Below, piece after piece: positions 28,287 through 37,867 of a DNA stretch of 64,000 bases. The DNA is taken from positions 878,784-942,783 of the forward strand of contig DS990592.1 in assembly GCA_000155695.1 (NCBI GenBank), given 5' to 3'. The notes beneath the pieces were generated by a model that had not been told where the DNA came from, ran no database searches, and was given only the letters and a program-made list of their open reading frames with translations. The position numbers were made by a program, and so were the translations under genes. Source of the stretch: Verrucomicrobiia bacterium DG1235. GTDB taxonomy: Bacteria; Verrucomicrobiota; Verrucomicrobiia; Opitutales; Opitutaceae. The first letter of the stretch is position 1. The number at the start of each line of letters is the position of its first letter.

Positions 28287-31200
28287 ATGAAAAAAAACAA
28301 CCTAAGACAATGCACCCTAGCGTTGGCTGCGAGCTCCGTGCTCACATTGCCAATTGTTGGTCAAGACGCAGATGGCGAGGAGGAGATATTCGAGCTCTCG
28401 CCCTTTGAAGTCACGGCTAACGAAAGAGAGGGCTATCAAGCAGTGGATACGCTGGCTGGTAATCGCCTGAACACTAAACTACGCGATGTCGGTAACGCCA
28501 TCTCCGTCGTCACGACGCAGTTCCTCGAAGATACTGGGGCGACTGACAACAAAACCCTATTGCAGTACACCACCGGCACTGAAGTCGGTGGAACGCAAGG
28601 TACCTTCGCTGGTACAGGTGATGGAGCGTTGCTCGACGAATCGTCCAACTTCATCAACCCGAACCAAAACACGCGTGTTCGTGGCCTCACCGCCGCCGAC
28701 AACACGCGAGACTTCTTCACGTCTGACATTCCTTGGGATGGATACAACGTCGAACGTGTCGAACTACAGCGCGGACCTAACTCCATCCTATTCGGTCAGG
28801 GTAGCCCTGCCGGACTCGTGAACGTCGGCTTGAAAGGCGCCGCCTATGAGAACGAAGGACAGGTTGAAGTGAGATTCGACCAAAACAACAGCATCCGCCT
28901 GGCCTTAGACCTCAACAAGGTCCTCATAGAGGACGAGCTAGCGGTGCGTTTTTCCGTCTTAAACAACGACGAAAAATACCAACAGAAGCCCGCATACAGC
29001 CTAGACAAACGTATCTACACTGCCCTGCGGTGGGATCCTGCTTTCCTCAACGGCGAAGGCGTCAGAACCACCTTCAAAGCGAACTTTGAAGACGGTAAGA
29101 TAGAAAGTAACAATCCTAGAACCTTGCCTCCTATCGACCGTATCACCCCTTGGTTCGATACCGGCACCTATAATGGTAGCTACATTTCCGACGGAAATAT
29201 TATCGGTCCCGACGGAGAGTTGATAGCAGTCAGCAAGGGCGACACTCGGGTTTACCAAGGCCTCAATAAGCAGACCTTCAATGCTCACCAGTTGCAGCAG
29301 GACAACGTCCAGTTCCCGAATCACGGTCAAGGGCGTCCAGGAGTCAACGGCGGTCCGTACTCTGGAGCGTTCAATCCAGACTACAACCCTCGCCTCGGCA
29401 ACTTCGCTGACGCTTTTGGCGGTCCCATTAACTACTACGCAACGGTCGGCGGCGCCCCAGTAATCTGGCAACAGGAGATCCAAGGATCTCGGGGCATCGG
29501 TCCAGATGGTGCCATCGATGGTGGAATCGGCGGTTTCGACTTCAACCGTTCGATGGGAGTCGCAACCGAGTCGGACTTCGCCAAAAACGCTGGACTTCCG
29601 TTCGGAGAATTCGGCGTTTACAAGAACAACAGCATCACCGATCCGTCGATCTTCAACTTCTACGACACGCTGATCGATGGGCAGAACAAAGAGGAGTGGC
29701 AAAACTTCAACTCTTTGACCGCGAGCTTCTCCCAGACCTACGTGAACGACATGGTTGGTTTCGACGTGTCCTACAACAAGCAGAACTACGATAACGGTCA
29801 GTTGTCTCTCCTCACGGGAAGCCAGCAGGCGATCTACATCGACATGATGGAAGTATTCCCAGACGGGAACACAGACGGTTGGGAACCAGGTCAGATACCG
29901 TTCAGCAACGGTACACCAAATCCAAACTTAGGACGTCCATTCATTTCTGATAAAGGTCAGTTCGGAAACAACTCCTACGCGAGCAAGCGTGAGAGTCTCC
30001 GCGTCACTCCCTTCGTCAAGTATGACTTGAGCGAAGGGGATGGCAATTGGTTCAGAAACATCATCGGTAGCGGCACGTTCACCGGCCTCTATAGCGAAGA
30101 CACGCTCGACCGTGAAAACCGGAACTGGCAACAATACGCCATCGAGGATCAAGGTTACATCGACTTCATGAACTTCGCCAATATTAACAGCTTCAACAAC
30201 GGCGACCTCGCTCCAAGCACGGTGGTCTACTTGGGTGATTCCCTGATAAACGCTTCCAGCGCTGTTGGTGCGAACATTCCAGGTATCTCTCAGAAGATCG
30301 ACCTACCCCGGAACTCAATAGCGAGAGTCTTCGACTCGACTTGGGCTAACCATCCAGGCGTCGATCCTGCAGCGGATTGGATCAACAATGCCTATTTGCC
30401 TCCCGAACTGGAGTATCCAGACTACGCCCCGGTAGATCCTAACAATCTAACCGAAGCGGAAATGGAACTGTGGCCAGATCGTCGTCTCAGCACCCAAGCG
30501 GAGAACCCGCTGAACTACGTGGGCTGGCGTGACTATCCCTACGCCTTGACAGCTTCCGAAGATTCAGCAGCGAATCGCGAAAGGCTGACCACCCGAGCCT
30601 CCCTCGACAGTCGTGAAGTTGAATCCCAAGCGCTCATCTGGCAGGGACATCTCCTCAGCGACTCCATCGTCGGAACCTACGGCTGGCGCAAAGACACGGT
30701 GACCTCTCGCTCCTTCAGCCAGGACACCAATAATCACCTAGACGGTGGTGGATTCGGCTACTTGAACTTTGACCCGTCTTACCACACGCTCGCAGGCGCT
30801 AGAGAGAACCAGCTTGAGGTCCAATCTCACAGCTACAGTATCGTCGCCCACTTAGACCAGCTGCCAATGGTCAGCGATCTTATGGACAACCTGCCTTTCA
30901 GCGTGAGTTTCTTCTACAACAACTCGTCGAACTTCCAGCCTGAAGCAGCTCGCGTCGATGCCTACGGAGATTCTATCTCAGCCCCCGCTGGTGAGACTTG
31001 GGACAAGGGTATCCTCGTACAAAGCAAGGATGGCCGCTACTCGTTCAAGCTCAACAAGTTCACGACTAATGTTACCAACGGTTCGAGCACAGCTCTCAGC
31101 AATATCGGCTTCCTCGGACAATCCCAAGACTGGGGCGGTAACTGGACCAACCAGTTTGAATACGACATGTCTGTCGACAATCAGTCTCACGTCATCAGCC

Positions 31201-32213
31201 ATATCGCTAGAAATCGCCCAGCCGGTTCCCCTGTTCCACCAAACTTCTCGGAGGACCTTCTCCTTGATACCGTAGACGTTTGGAATGATGGACAAGGAAA
31301 TGACATCAACGGTAACGAAGTTGACGGCGGAAGAGGTTCGCTTTACAACTACGGGCTTGCTCCTGGAGAGACAGCCGCAGATGCCGCAGCCCGCGAAGCT
31401 AGTGCGATTGCCGCATGGCGCGCTTGGCAGAATTCGATTGACCCACGTTTCTACGAAGCGTGGCAAATCGATCTGAACAGTCCGTTCAGAACTACAGATG
31501 CGACGCGCATCTCAGCCACAACTCCGCAAAATCTTGCGGTAACCGAGGACAGCACCTCGCAAGGATACGAAATGGAGTTCACGATGCGTCCTACTGAAAA
31601 CTGGAACATCATGATCAACGCCGCCAAGACCACAGCTGTTCGCAATAACATCGGCGGTACTGCACTGAATGAGTTCATCGAAGGTTACGAGAACGCTCTT
31701 AACAATACTGCAGCAGGCGACATCCGCGTCTGGTGGGGTGGTGCCGGTAACGAAACCACTCTCTTCCAGTGGAATCGCGAAATCGGTTCCGAGTGGACTT
31801 CGCGTAAGCTTCAGGAAGGCACTAATGTCCCAGAGCTTCGCGAATGGCGCGTCAACATGATCACCAACTACGACTTCACCGAGGGTAAATTCAGCGGTCT
31901 GAGCGTCGGAGGTGGCCTTCGCTACCAGGATTCGGTAATTGTTGGATACACTCCCGTTATCGATTCGGAAGGTGGCCTCAGCTACGATCTGGCGAACCCC
32001 TATATGGGGCCCTCCGAGATGAATCTAGACCTCTGGGCCGGATACACCATGGAGCTCAATGACAATCTCGATTGGCGAATACAGCTGAACGTCAGAAATG
32101 CCTTTGAGGGGGATGGTCTGATACCGATTACCGTGCAACCGGATGGTTCGCCGGCGGGCTATCGGATAGCGCCGTCGGAAACGTGGTCGATTAGAAATAC
32201 CTTCTCGTTCTAA
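28287..32213 (+). CDS. Large TonB-dependent receptor of Opitutae type
   Basis: This 1308-residue outer-membrane protein begins with signal peptide MKKNNLRQCTLALAASSVLT and cleavage near IVGQ. The motif EIFELSPFEVTANEREGYQA follows, typical of Opitutae receptors and likely including the TonB box. The plug contains RDVGNAISVVTTQFLEDTGA, NTRVRGLTAADNTRDFFTSD and VELQRGPNSILFGQGSPAGL. The long barrel ends APSETWSIRNTFSF. It probably imports a large substrate such as an oligosaccharide, but no SusD partner is adjacent. The decayed copy at about 36640-37690 is related to its C-terminal third. Confidence 0.94.
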   Translation: MKKNNLRQCTLALAASSVLTLPIVGQDADGEEEIFELSPFEVTANEREGYQAVDTLAGNRLNTKLRDVGNAISVVTTQFLEDTGATDNKTLLQYTTGTEVGGTQGTFAGTGDGALLDESSNFINPNQNTRVRGLTAADNTRDFFTSDIPWDGYNVERVELQRGPNSILFGQGSPAGLVNVGLKGAAYENEGQVEVRFDQNNSIRLALDLNKVLIEDELAVRFSVLNNDEKYQQKPAYSLDKRIYTALRWDPAFLNGEGVRTTFKANFEDGKIESNNPRTLPPIDRITPWFDTGTYNGSYISDGNIIGPDGELIAVSKGDTRVYQGLNKQTFNAHQLQQDNVQFPNHGQGRPGVNGGPYSGAFNPDYNPRLGNFADAFGGPINYYATVGGAPVIWQQEIQGSRGIGPDGAIDGGIGGFDFNRSMGVATESDFAKNAGLPFGEFGVYKNNSITDPSIFNFYDTLIDGQNKEEWQNFNSLTASFSQTYVNDMVGFDVSYNKQNYDNGQLSLLTGSQQAIYIDMMEVFPDGNTDGWEPGQIPFSNGTPNPNLGRPFISDKGQFGNNSYASKRESLRVTPFVKYDLSEGDGNWFRNIIGSGTFTGLYSEDTLDRENRNWQQYAIEDQGYIDFMNFANINSFNNGDLAPSTVVYLGDSLINASSAVGANIPGISQKIDLPRNSIARVFDSTWANHPGVDPAADWINNAYLPPELEYPDYAPVDPNNLTEAEMELWPDRRLSTQAENPLNYVGWRDYPYALTASEDSAANRERLTTRASLDSREVESQALIWQGHLLSDSIVGTYGWRKDTVTSRSFSQDTNNHLDGGGFGYLNFDPSYHTLAGARENQLEVQSHSYSIVAHLDQLPMVSDLMDNLPFSVSFFYNNSSNFQPEAARVDAYGDSISAPAGETWDKGILVQSKDGRYSFKLNKFTTNVTNGSSTALSNIGFLGQSQDWGGNWTNQFEYDMSVDNQSHVISHIARNRPAGSPVPPNFSEDLLLDTVDVWNDGQGNDINGNEVDGGRGSLYNYGLAPGETAADAAAREASAIAAWRAWQNSIDPRFYEAWQIDLNSPFRTTDATRISATTPQNLAVTEDSTSQGYEMEFTMRPTENWNIMINAAKTTAVRNNIGGTALNEFIEGYENALNNTAAGDIRVWWGGAGNETTLFQWNREIGSEWTSRKLQEGTNVPELREWRVNMITNYDFTEGKFSGLSVGGGLRYQDSVIVGYTPVIDSEGGLSYDLANPYMGPSEMNLDLWAGYTMELNDNLDWRIQLNVRNAFEGDGLIPITVQPDGSPAGYRIAPSETWSIRNTFSF

Positions 32214-32671
32214 TCAATTTGTTAACTGTTTGTCTTTGCAACGCCCCTGGTTTTACCGGGGGCGTTTTTTTATCCAATTGAAGCTCTAGAAGTAATAGTC
32301 TCCTATGAGCTTCACTTCCGATTTACAGCCTTCGGAGCCCTTGATGCACAAGGGCTTTATTAAAAAGCACGGAAGCAATATGAACAAGTCCCATGGCCTC
32401 AACCCTACCATGTACTGACGACACAAGCCCAACAAAGCGTCCTATAAATTCTTCTAACATTGATGCCCGGCGGCGGCCGAGTTCTCCGAACAGCTGTTTT
32501 GAGAGGGGCTGGCTACAGCCGATCCATTAGATTTTTTTTAAGTTTATGAGTTATTAAAACCCCTCCAAGCTCTAAACGCAGCCGAATTATAACATTTCTA
32601 CATTTGACAATGAATAACCCCCAGGTCCTTAATTCCTACTTCGTCTTCTATTTAATCCAACTCTCACGATA
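32214..32671. other. Intergenic region after the large receptor
   Basis: Apart from the terminator at its left end this 458-base stretch holds no supported gene. The part from 32520 is AT-rich and probably contains the promoter of the SurA-like gene. Confidence 0.4.
32241..32271 (+). terminator. Intrinsic terminator after the TonB receptor
   Basis: The stem ACGCCCCtGG/CCgGGGGCGT with a TTTTA loop is followed by seven T residues, 27 bases past the receptor stop. It is a textbook rho-independent terminator. Confidence 0.92.
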
Positions 32672-34498
32672 ATGCTACAGAGAAGAACGAACGTATTGTG
32701 CAGTTATATGCAGCACAATTCAGATCGAGATGCCTTGCGGACTTTTCTTGAGTGCCTCAGGGGAACGACGCGATTAAAGAATCCAACCTCCCATGCTTAT
32801 TGGACAGTACGCTATATTGTGTGTAGCTTTGTCCGATTTCACCTGTTACTAGCTACAGTTCTTTCCGCTGGTGTTCGGGTGCAGGCTATCGATGATAGCG
32901 TGGTTCTTTCTATCGGGGAAATGCAGATATCCCAATATATAATCGACAAGAACTACGATAATTTCGTGAAAACTGGACATGGCGATACGATTAACGCATC
33001 GGACAAACAGGCGTGGTTCGAAGCCTTCCTTGCAAGGCTAATTGTGACCGCTCATGCAAGAGAACTTGGCTACGAGGGAAGAGAAGAGGTCTTGGATACG
33101 GTCTCGAAAATGGAGCGACATATGCTGACCACCCTTGAAGGACCTTTTTATAAATCGCTTCTCCAAATTGATATTCCTCCGTCGAGCATTGAGAAGGAGA
33201 AAAAGGATTTTCATGTTAGCTACTACTTGATTGCGGCTCGCTTCGAGAGCAAGGCAGCCTTGCACGCCTTGCTGGGGGTCGACTTTCTCGACCAAAATAT
33301 GTCGGTTCAAGAAGCACGACTCTCTCGCCTCGAGGGCGACGCAGAGCACTTTTTTTTCGAAGGCCAATTGTGCTGGCCCTTCGAGCCCTATCGAAACCTA
33401 GCATCTCGTTTGCGGACCTGGGATCCAGAAGGAGGCACTTCTTTAATTCAGTCTGAAACAATAAACGACATTTCAGTGGCCCTGGTGAGGCAACGCCATG
33501 TTCGCCAAGGCTCGGATCCCAGTTCAAAGCAGATTGAAAACTACATCGCGCATTCCAAAATACGAGATACGCAACTTAAGCGACATCGAAACTTGCTGAG
33601 TGAATCGAGCTTTAGAATGCATGAAGCTGCGCTAAGCCAGCTCTTCATAGCTATTCGTGACCATCCAGGGGAGATGTCTACGGTGCCGTTCAAGGCAATT
33701 AAACCATTTGAGGATGAACCGCTTTTTGAATTCGATATGCCGACGGGTCATCGCTCTGTGTGCGTTGGTGAATACATTCGCTACTTTAATGAGCAGTTTA
33801 TTCGCTCCTTACCGAGGAACGAGCACGCTTTGCGTCGCGGGGTCGAGGGTTACGTAGTAAGCGAGTTGGATTTTATTGAGGCGAAATCGCAGAAAGTGGA
33901 TTATGAGCCACAGTTTATTCAAAACCGCATCAACTTCACGAATGCTCAAATTCTCGATGTTTATGAACGTGAACACCTTTTTCCCAAGGTGATTGTCGAG
34001 CCCGCTCAAGTTACTGCCTTCTACAAAAAGAATCGCAGTCGCTTTACGCTCGTATCCAAATGTCAAGGAAGGTTGCTTGTCTTCGACAAAGCTCTATCCG
34101 CAGAATGGGCCGCGGACATGCAAACGTCTACCAAGGAAGCGAGGGCCATCGCCGTGGAGGAAATAACGAACTATGTAGTCGAGATCGGCAAGACCATTGA
34201 CGCCTTCAATCCGCTTGAGCCGATTCTACTCAATGCAAAAGAAGGAGATCGAATTGGCCCCATCCCTGATCACGGGCGTTTTCTCGTTTTCGCAAAAGAG
34301 GAGAATGTCGAATCGCAGGTGATTCCGCTTAAGCAGGTTTCTGATGAAATAAGCGATGAGCTACGTCGAAACGAAGTGGAGCGACGCAGTATCCAATTGG
34401 GAAAAAGCTTGGTAGGAAAATATAATATTATAGACAATATCAACTACAAGGAGTACGGCGTGAATCGACCCATTTTTTTGCGACAGAAGAGTGAATAA
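32672..34498 (+). CDS. SurA/PpiC-like exported chaperone with degenerate isomerase domain
   Basis: The 608-residue frame begins at an ATG at 32672. A GTG at 32819 gives a cleaner signal peptide (CSFVRFHLLLATVLSAGVRV) and may be the true start. The mature N-terminus resembles SurA-type domains (VVLSIGEMQISQYIIDKNYD, WFEAFLARLIVTAHARELGY). A central helical region is followed by a parvulin-like segment introduced by VEPAQVTAFYKKNRSRFTLV and closed by EGDRIGPIPDHGRFLVFAKE and a helical tail. The usual catalytic parvulin motifs are not apparent, so it may be only a chaperone. Its position after the large receptor suggests assistance with outer-membrane assembly, which is an inference. Confidence 0.6.
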   Translation: MLQRRTNVLCSYMQHNSDRDALRTFLECLRGTTRLKNPTSHAYWTVRYIVCSFVRFHLLLATVLSAGVRVQAIDDSVVLSIGEMQISQYIIDKNYDNFVKTGHGDTINASDKQAWFEAFLARLIVTAHARELGYEGREEVLDTVSKMERHMLTTLEGPFYKSLLQIDIPPSSIEKEKKDFHVSYYLIAARFESKAALHALLGVDFLDQNMSVQEARLSRLEGDAEHFFFEGQLCWPFEPYRNLASRLRTWDPEGGTSLIQSETINDISVALVRQRHVRQGSDPSSKQIENYIAHSKIRDTQLKRHRNLLSESSFRMHEAALSQLFIAIRDHPGEMSTVPFKAIKPFEDEPLFEFDMPTGHRSVCVGEYIRYFNEQFIRSLPRNEHALRRGVEGYVVSELDFIEAKSQKVDYEPQFIQNRINFTNAQILDVYEREHLFPKVIVEPAQVTAFYKKNRSRFTLVSKCQGRLLVFDKALSAEWAADMQTSTKEARAIAVEEITNYVVEIGKTIDAFNPLEPILLNAKEGDRIGPIPDHGRFLVFAKEENVESQVIPLKQVSDEISDELRRNEVERRSIQLGKSLVGKYNIIDNINYKEYGVNRPIFLRQKSE

Positions 34499-35103
34499 AT
34501 TTGCTAAATCGTTGAATCCGCATCCGTCCTATCCTTGGAGAAAATGAGCCCCAAGCGAGAACAGGATATGTAGATGATTTATAATAGATTCTTAAATGAG
34601 TCTAAAGGATTTATCCAATAGGTCAAATATCGATATACTTTGCAATTCTTCACCTTCCAATAACCTTTAGTTTAACTTAATTTACTAGATTCATAGTGTT
34701 CCATTTGGTCCTCGAAATACTCGTCGCGAACACAGAATCTTCTTCGAGTAGTCTTTTGCATTTTTAGTGGTCAACTCAATCACTCGCTTCCGAAGCTTAC
34801 TTTTTATTTGGTTTTTCGCATTAACCCTAGGCGCCAGTAAATCATTGACCGTCAGAAACTCTCGAATTCAAGTCCTAACTACTTATTAGGGCTGACCATT
34901 TTTCTCCCGCCGCTACTTATCGATGTATATAAAAACAAGTATTGCTTCTTGACTCGAATTTATATATGCTTTTATTTGAAAACGTTACCTCACTAGCAAT
35001 GGCGAATCGATTGCTCGCCTCTCTAATATCCAAAATCAATCTCATGCTGTATCTCCTTGGATACTATTATGCCTAAAGACAAGCGCTTGTCTTCATCTCA
35101 ATC
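34499..35103. other. AT-rich intergenic region
   Basis: About 600 AT-rich bases hold no supported gene, terminator or repeat. A GAAAACGTTACC sequence near 34978 resembles half of a LacI-type operator but is not symmetrical. Confidence 0.4.
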
Positions 35104-35994
35104 ATGAAACACAAAGTGTTATACGTAGCTTTGACAATTGTGATTTTGGTTGTCGTGCTGTGGGCTGTTGTTAGTTATTCACACCTCAAAGGAGAGAACG
35201 CTCGACTAGCCGATACGCTGCTGAAGCTAGAAAAGCGTTTGGAATCAAAGCAGAAAACCGCGCCCACTTCGGTCACTGGTCCATTGGCCTATGAGAACTC
35301 GAGTAGAAGAGAGTCTGGGCAACGCGAAGAGTACAAGACTGACTCAAGCTCTTCTCATCTCTTCGCCATGGCACAACGTCAATGGGAAAATCCGGAATGG
35401 CGCTACGCACTATTTGAAAAGATGATCAAAGAAACGGAAAGCGAGTATGGTCCTTTCTTTCAAGAATTCGAAGGGTTGAGCGAGGAAACTTACGACAAGC
35501 TTAGAGACCTCCTCGCAAAGCGAAAACTTGATATACATCGAGAGAGTCTGATTGATCCAGAAAACGATACAGATGAGTTACTCCAAGAGCGTATGGCGCG
35601 TATTCAAGCGGTTGAAGAAGAATCGGAGCGTAGGCTCGCCAATTTACTCGGGGAAGAGGGACTTCGAAACTTCAGAAAGTACAACCAAGCTCAGCCCTAC
35701 AAAAATACGGTTAATGCAATTGTAGGTGGAATGAGAGCACGGGGTGTTAAAGTCGACGCAGCCCTAGAAAAAGACATCCTCTACGCTTATTCTGAACAAG
35801 TCACGCAGGAATTCAACAGTCCCAGCGCGCTGGGTATTACCCTAGACCCAGCGACGACTCTAGAGGAGTTCGAAAAGATTCGAAAGAAGCAGTTGGACGA
35901 TCTGGATGTAGCCCTAATTCGGACACTGTCGGTCCTACTCGATGAGAGTCAATTGCAAGCTTTTATGGAAACACGTCTTTCCAATCGTGATTGA
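35104..35994 (+). CDS. Membrane-anchored helical protein of unknown function
   Basis: This 296-residue protein has a single N-terminal membrane helix (VLYVALTIVILVVVLWAVVS). A short coiled-coil (LADTLLKLEKRLESKQ) and a Ser-rich linker follow. A highly charged alpha-helical domain (about 90-290) contains FFQEFEGLSEETYDKLRDLL and SERRLANLLGEEGLRNFRKY. I do not recognise a family. The repeated pattern of a residue count over a Leu/Glu heptad resembles Spy/CpxP-like periplasmic helical proteins only loosely. It is isolated by AT-rich spacers on both sides, consistent with an accessory gene. Confidence 0.7.
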   Translation: MKHKVLYVALTIVILVVVLWAVVSYSHLKGENARLADTLLKLEKRLESKQKTAPTSVTGPLAYENSSRRESGQREEYKTDSSSSHLFAMAQRQWENPEWRYALFEKMIKETESEYGPFFQEFEGLSEETYDKLRDLLAKRKLDIHRESLIDPENDTDELLQERMARIQAVEEESERRLANLLGEEGLRNFRKYNQAQPYKNTVNAIVGGMRARGVKVDAALEKDILYAYSEQVTQEFNSPSALGITLDPATTLEEFEKIRKKQLDDLDVALIRTLSVLLDESQLQAFMETRLSNRD

Positions 35995-36121
35995 CAAAGC
36001 CGACCGAAAAACCGGTGCGACGATAAGACAATTTCGATATGAACTACTCTTGCCTTACTAGCGTTCTACCAAGAGTGCGGGCATTCAAATAAGAACAATG
36101 ACAATATAAATCCAACTATAT

Positions 36122-36493
36122 ATGAAAAAATTAATTAAATTCACCGGCTTTCTAATTGCCGTTTCCGGTCTCTGTGGACTCGCATATTCTGATTATATCG
36201 AGAATAGGTCGTATGTCAATTGGGGTTCTACCGGTTGGGATTCCGATACTGTAACTGTCTCGCTTCCTGTTGGGGCAACCTCTTCCCAAGTGTTGCAGTT
36301 TTCTGGCACATCTGGATATGCTTCGTTAAACGTCAAGAAAGGATCAACGACTATCACAAGTGGATCCCGCAGCACTTCGGGCTATGACCATTGGAACATC
36401 ACCATTACGACGGCTGGGAGCTACACTTCCTACACCTATGCGCAAGCGAGTTCTGGAACATACACTTCAGCGCAGGTGGGCTTCGGTTGGTGA
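36122..36493 (+). CDS. Small exported Ser/Thr/Gly-rich protein, unknown function
   Basis: The 123-residue product has a clear signal peptide (MKKLIKFTGFLIAVSGLCGL, cleavage near AYS). The mature part of about 100 residues is rich in Ser, Thr, Gly and Tyr and has alternating beta-strand character (YASLNVKKGSTTITSGSRST, YTSYTYAQASSGTYTSAQVG). It has no Cys after cleavage. An AT-rich segment precedes it and a terminator follows, so it is a monocistronic unit. I recognise no family. It could be a surface or matrix-type beta protein. Confidence 0.7.
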   Translation: MKKLIKFTGFLIAVSGLCGLAYSDYIENRSYVNWGSTGWDSDTVTVSLPVGATSSQVLQFSGTSGYASLNVKKGSTTITSGSRSTSGYDHWNITITTAGSYTSYTYAQASSGTYTSAQVGFGW

Positions 36494-36587
36494 GAATCAC
36501 TAAACTAAAGTCTATGCTTAACCAGCGAGTGAAGCCATTTCAAGTATAACGTTTGTTGCGAAGCAACCAATTACTTCTATAGCTACA

Positions 36588-36621
36588 GAGAGATTCCGGG
36601 GTTCGGAATCTCTCATTTTTT
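36588..36621 (+). terminator. Intrinsic terminator after the small exported protein
   Basis: A perfect 10-bp stem GAGAGATTCC/GGAATCTCTC (36588-36597 and 36605-36614) is followed by ATTTTTTG, 94 bases after the stop codon. It supports the small gene as a real transcription unit. Confidence 0.88.
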
Positions 36622-36639
36622 GTATAGATTTTTGTGAAA

Positions 36640-37690
36640 GCCATGACTCCCCGAGCAACAAGCAGCAGGAAACTTATTATCGTCCGCGGGACTCTTATCC
36701 AATCCAAAACGGTCGCTACTCCTTAAAAGTGAACAAGTACAGAAACGAGGTTCTCACAGCGACGAGCTACTCGTTGAACAACGCGATTTCATCAGCACTT
36801 CGCAACAGCATGGCGGCAACTGGTCAAATCCGTTCGAGTATGACTTATTGGTCGACAATCAGTCCTAGACTCGGACTCACATGGCTAGAGATTGTCCAGC
36901 AGGTTCGGCCGTGCCGCAAACTAAGCTCGCCTTAGGCATCACTCGTTAAACTGACATTGAAAACAATTACACCCACCGCACCACCGATTCGGACGTGCAG
37001 AATCAAAGAGCCTATTTGCACAACTTTGGAACATCTTCTGACACTCCAGCAGCGGAAGCAGCGCTTACCAAAGAGGATGCAGAGATAACTGCGTAGAAAG
37101 CATGGCAAGCTCAGGTGGATCCTCGTGGGTATAGACTATCCTCCCCGTTCCACGCGGTCTCCCTGCGTCCCAGCCAATCGAATCTATCAATCCAGAAAAC
37201 AGCTTTCCGAAAGGCTATAAGTTCGAGTTAAGCATGCGTCCGACCGCAATTGGAATATCATGATCAACCCGTCCAAAATACGAGGCGTCTCGTAATATAT
37301 TGGCAGCAAAACGCTTCCTGAATTTATTAACGGCTACGATCATGCACTCAATAATACTCCAGCCGGAGACATTAGTATTTGGTGGGGTAGTTCTAGCGAC
37401 GACACTATTTCTACTAACGGAATCAGGGAGTTTACGCCGAATGGACGGACTACAAGCTGAAGGAAGGCACCAACGTTCCTGAGCTCCGCGAATGGGGCAC
37501 TAACATAATCACCAACTGCGACTTCGCTGATGGCGCTTTAAATGGTTTCAGTGTGGGCAGTGCTCTTCGGCTACAAAGACTCGCTTACCAATGGCTGTCG
37601 TCCCGCTGTAACCACTGAAGGGGCACTTGTCGTACGATCTCGATATGATCCGCTCACTGAACCTTCGGAAATGTCATTCCCCATGAACAC
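36640..37690 (+). pseudogene. Decayed C-terminal remnant of a TonB-dependent receptor
   Basis: Reading across frames recovers segments parallel to residues roughly 900-1270 of the intact receptor at 28287. NGRYSLKVNKYRNEVLTATS matches DGRYSFKLNKFTTNVTNGSS. NNTPAGDISIWWGSSSDDT matches NNTAAGDIRVWWGGAGNET. LKEGTNVPELREWGTNIIT matches LQEGTNVPELREWRVNMIT. The segments are in order but in different frames with several in-frame stops, and the N-terminal plug is absent. This is a dead duplicate or a relic of a second receptor. Confidence 0.85.
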
Positions 37691-37867
37691 TTAAGCTTCC
37701 CCGTCTTTCAACTTCCCAGTCGTTTGGTGCTTGTTTAAGAACAAGTTAGTTACTTGAATCACCCATAAACTTGTCGCCTAAATCCCAAACCGAAAGCACG
37801 GTTTCCGCCTCCAGCGCGAATAGCCGTCCTTGTGCGAACGTACCATTCAGTCACGCCTGAATCGACA

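Noticed and set aside
34970-34995. LacI-type operator GAAAACGTTACC
   Set aside because: Only half the site matches the palindromic consensus and it lies too far from a gene start to be convincing.
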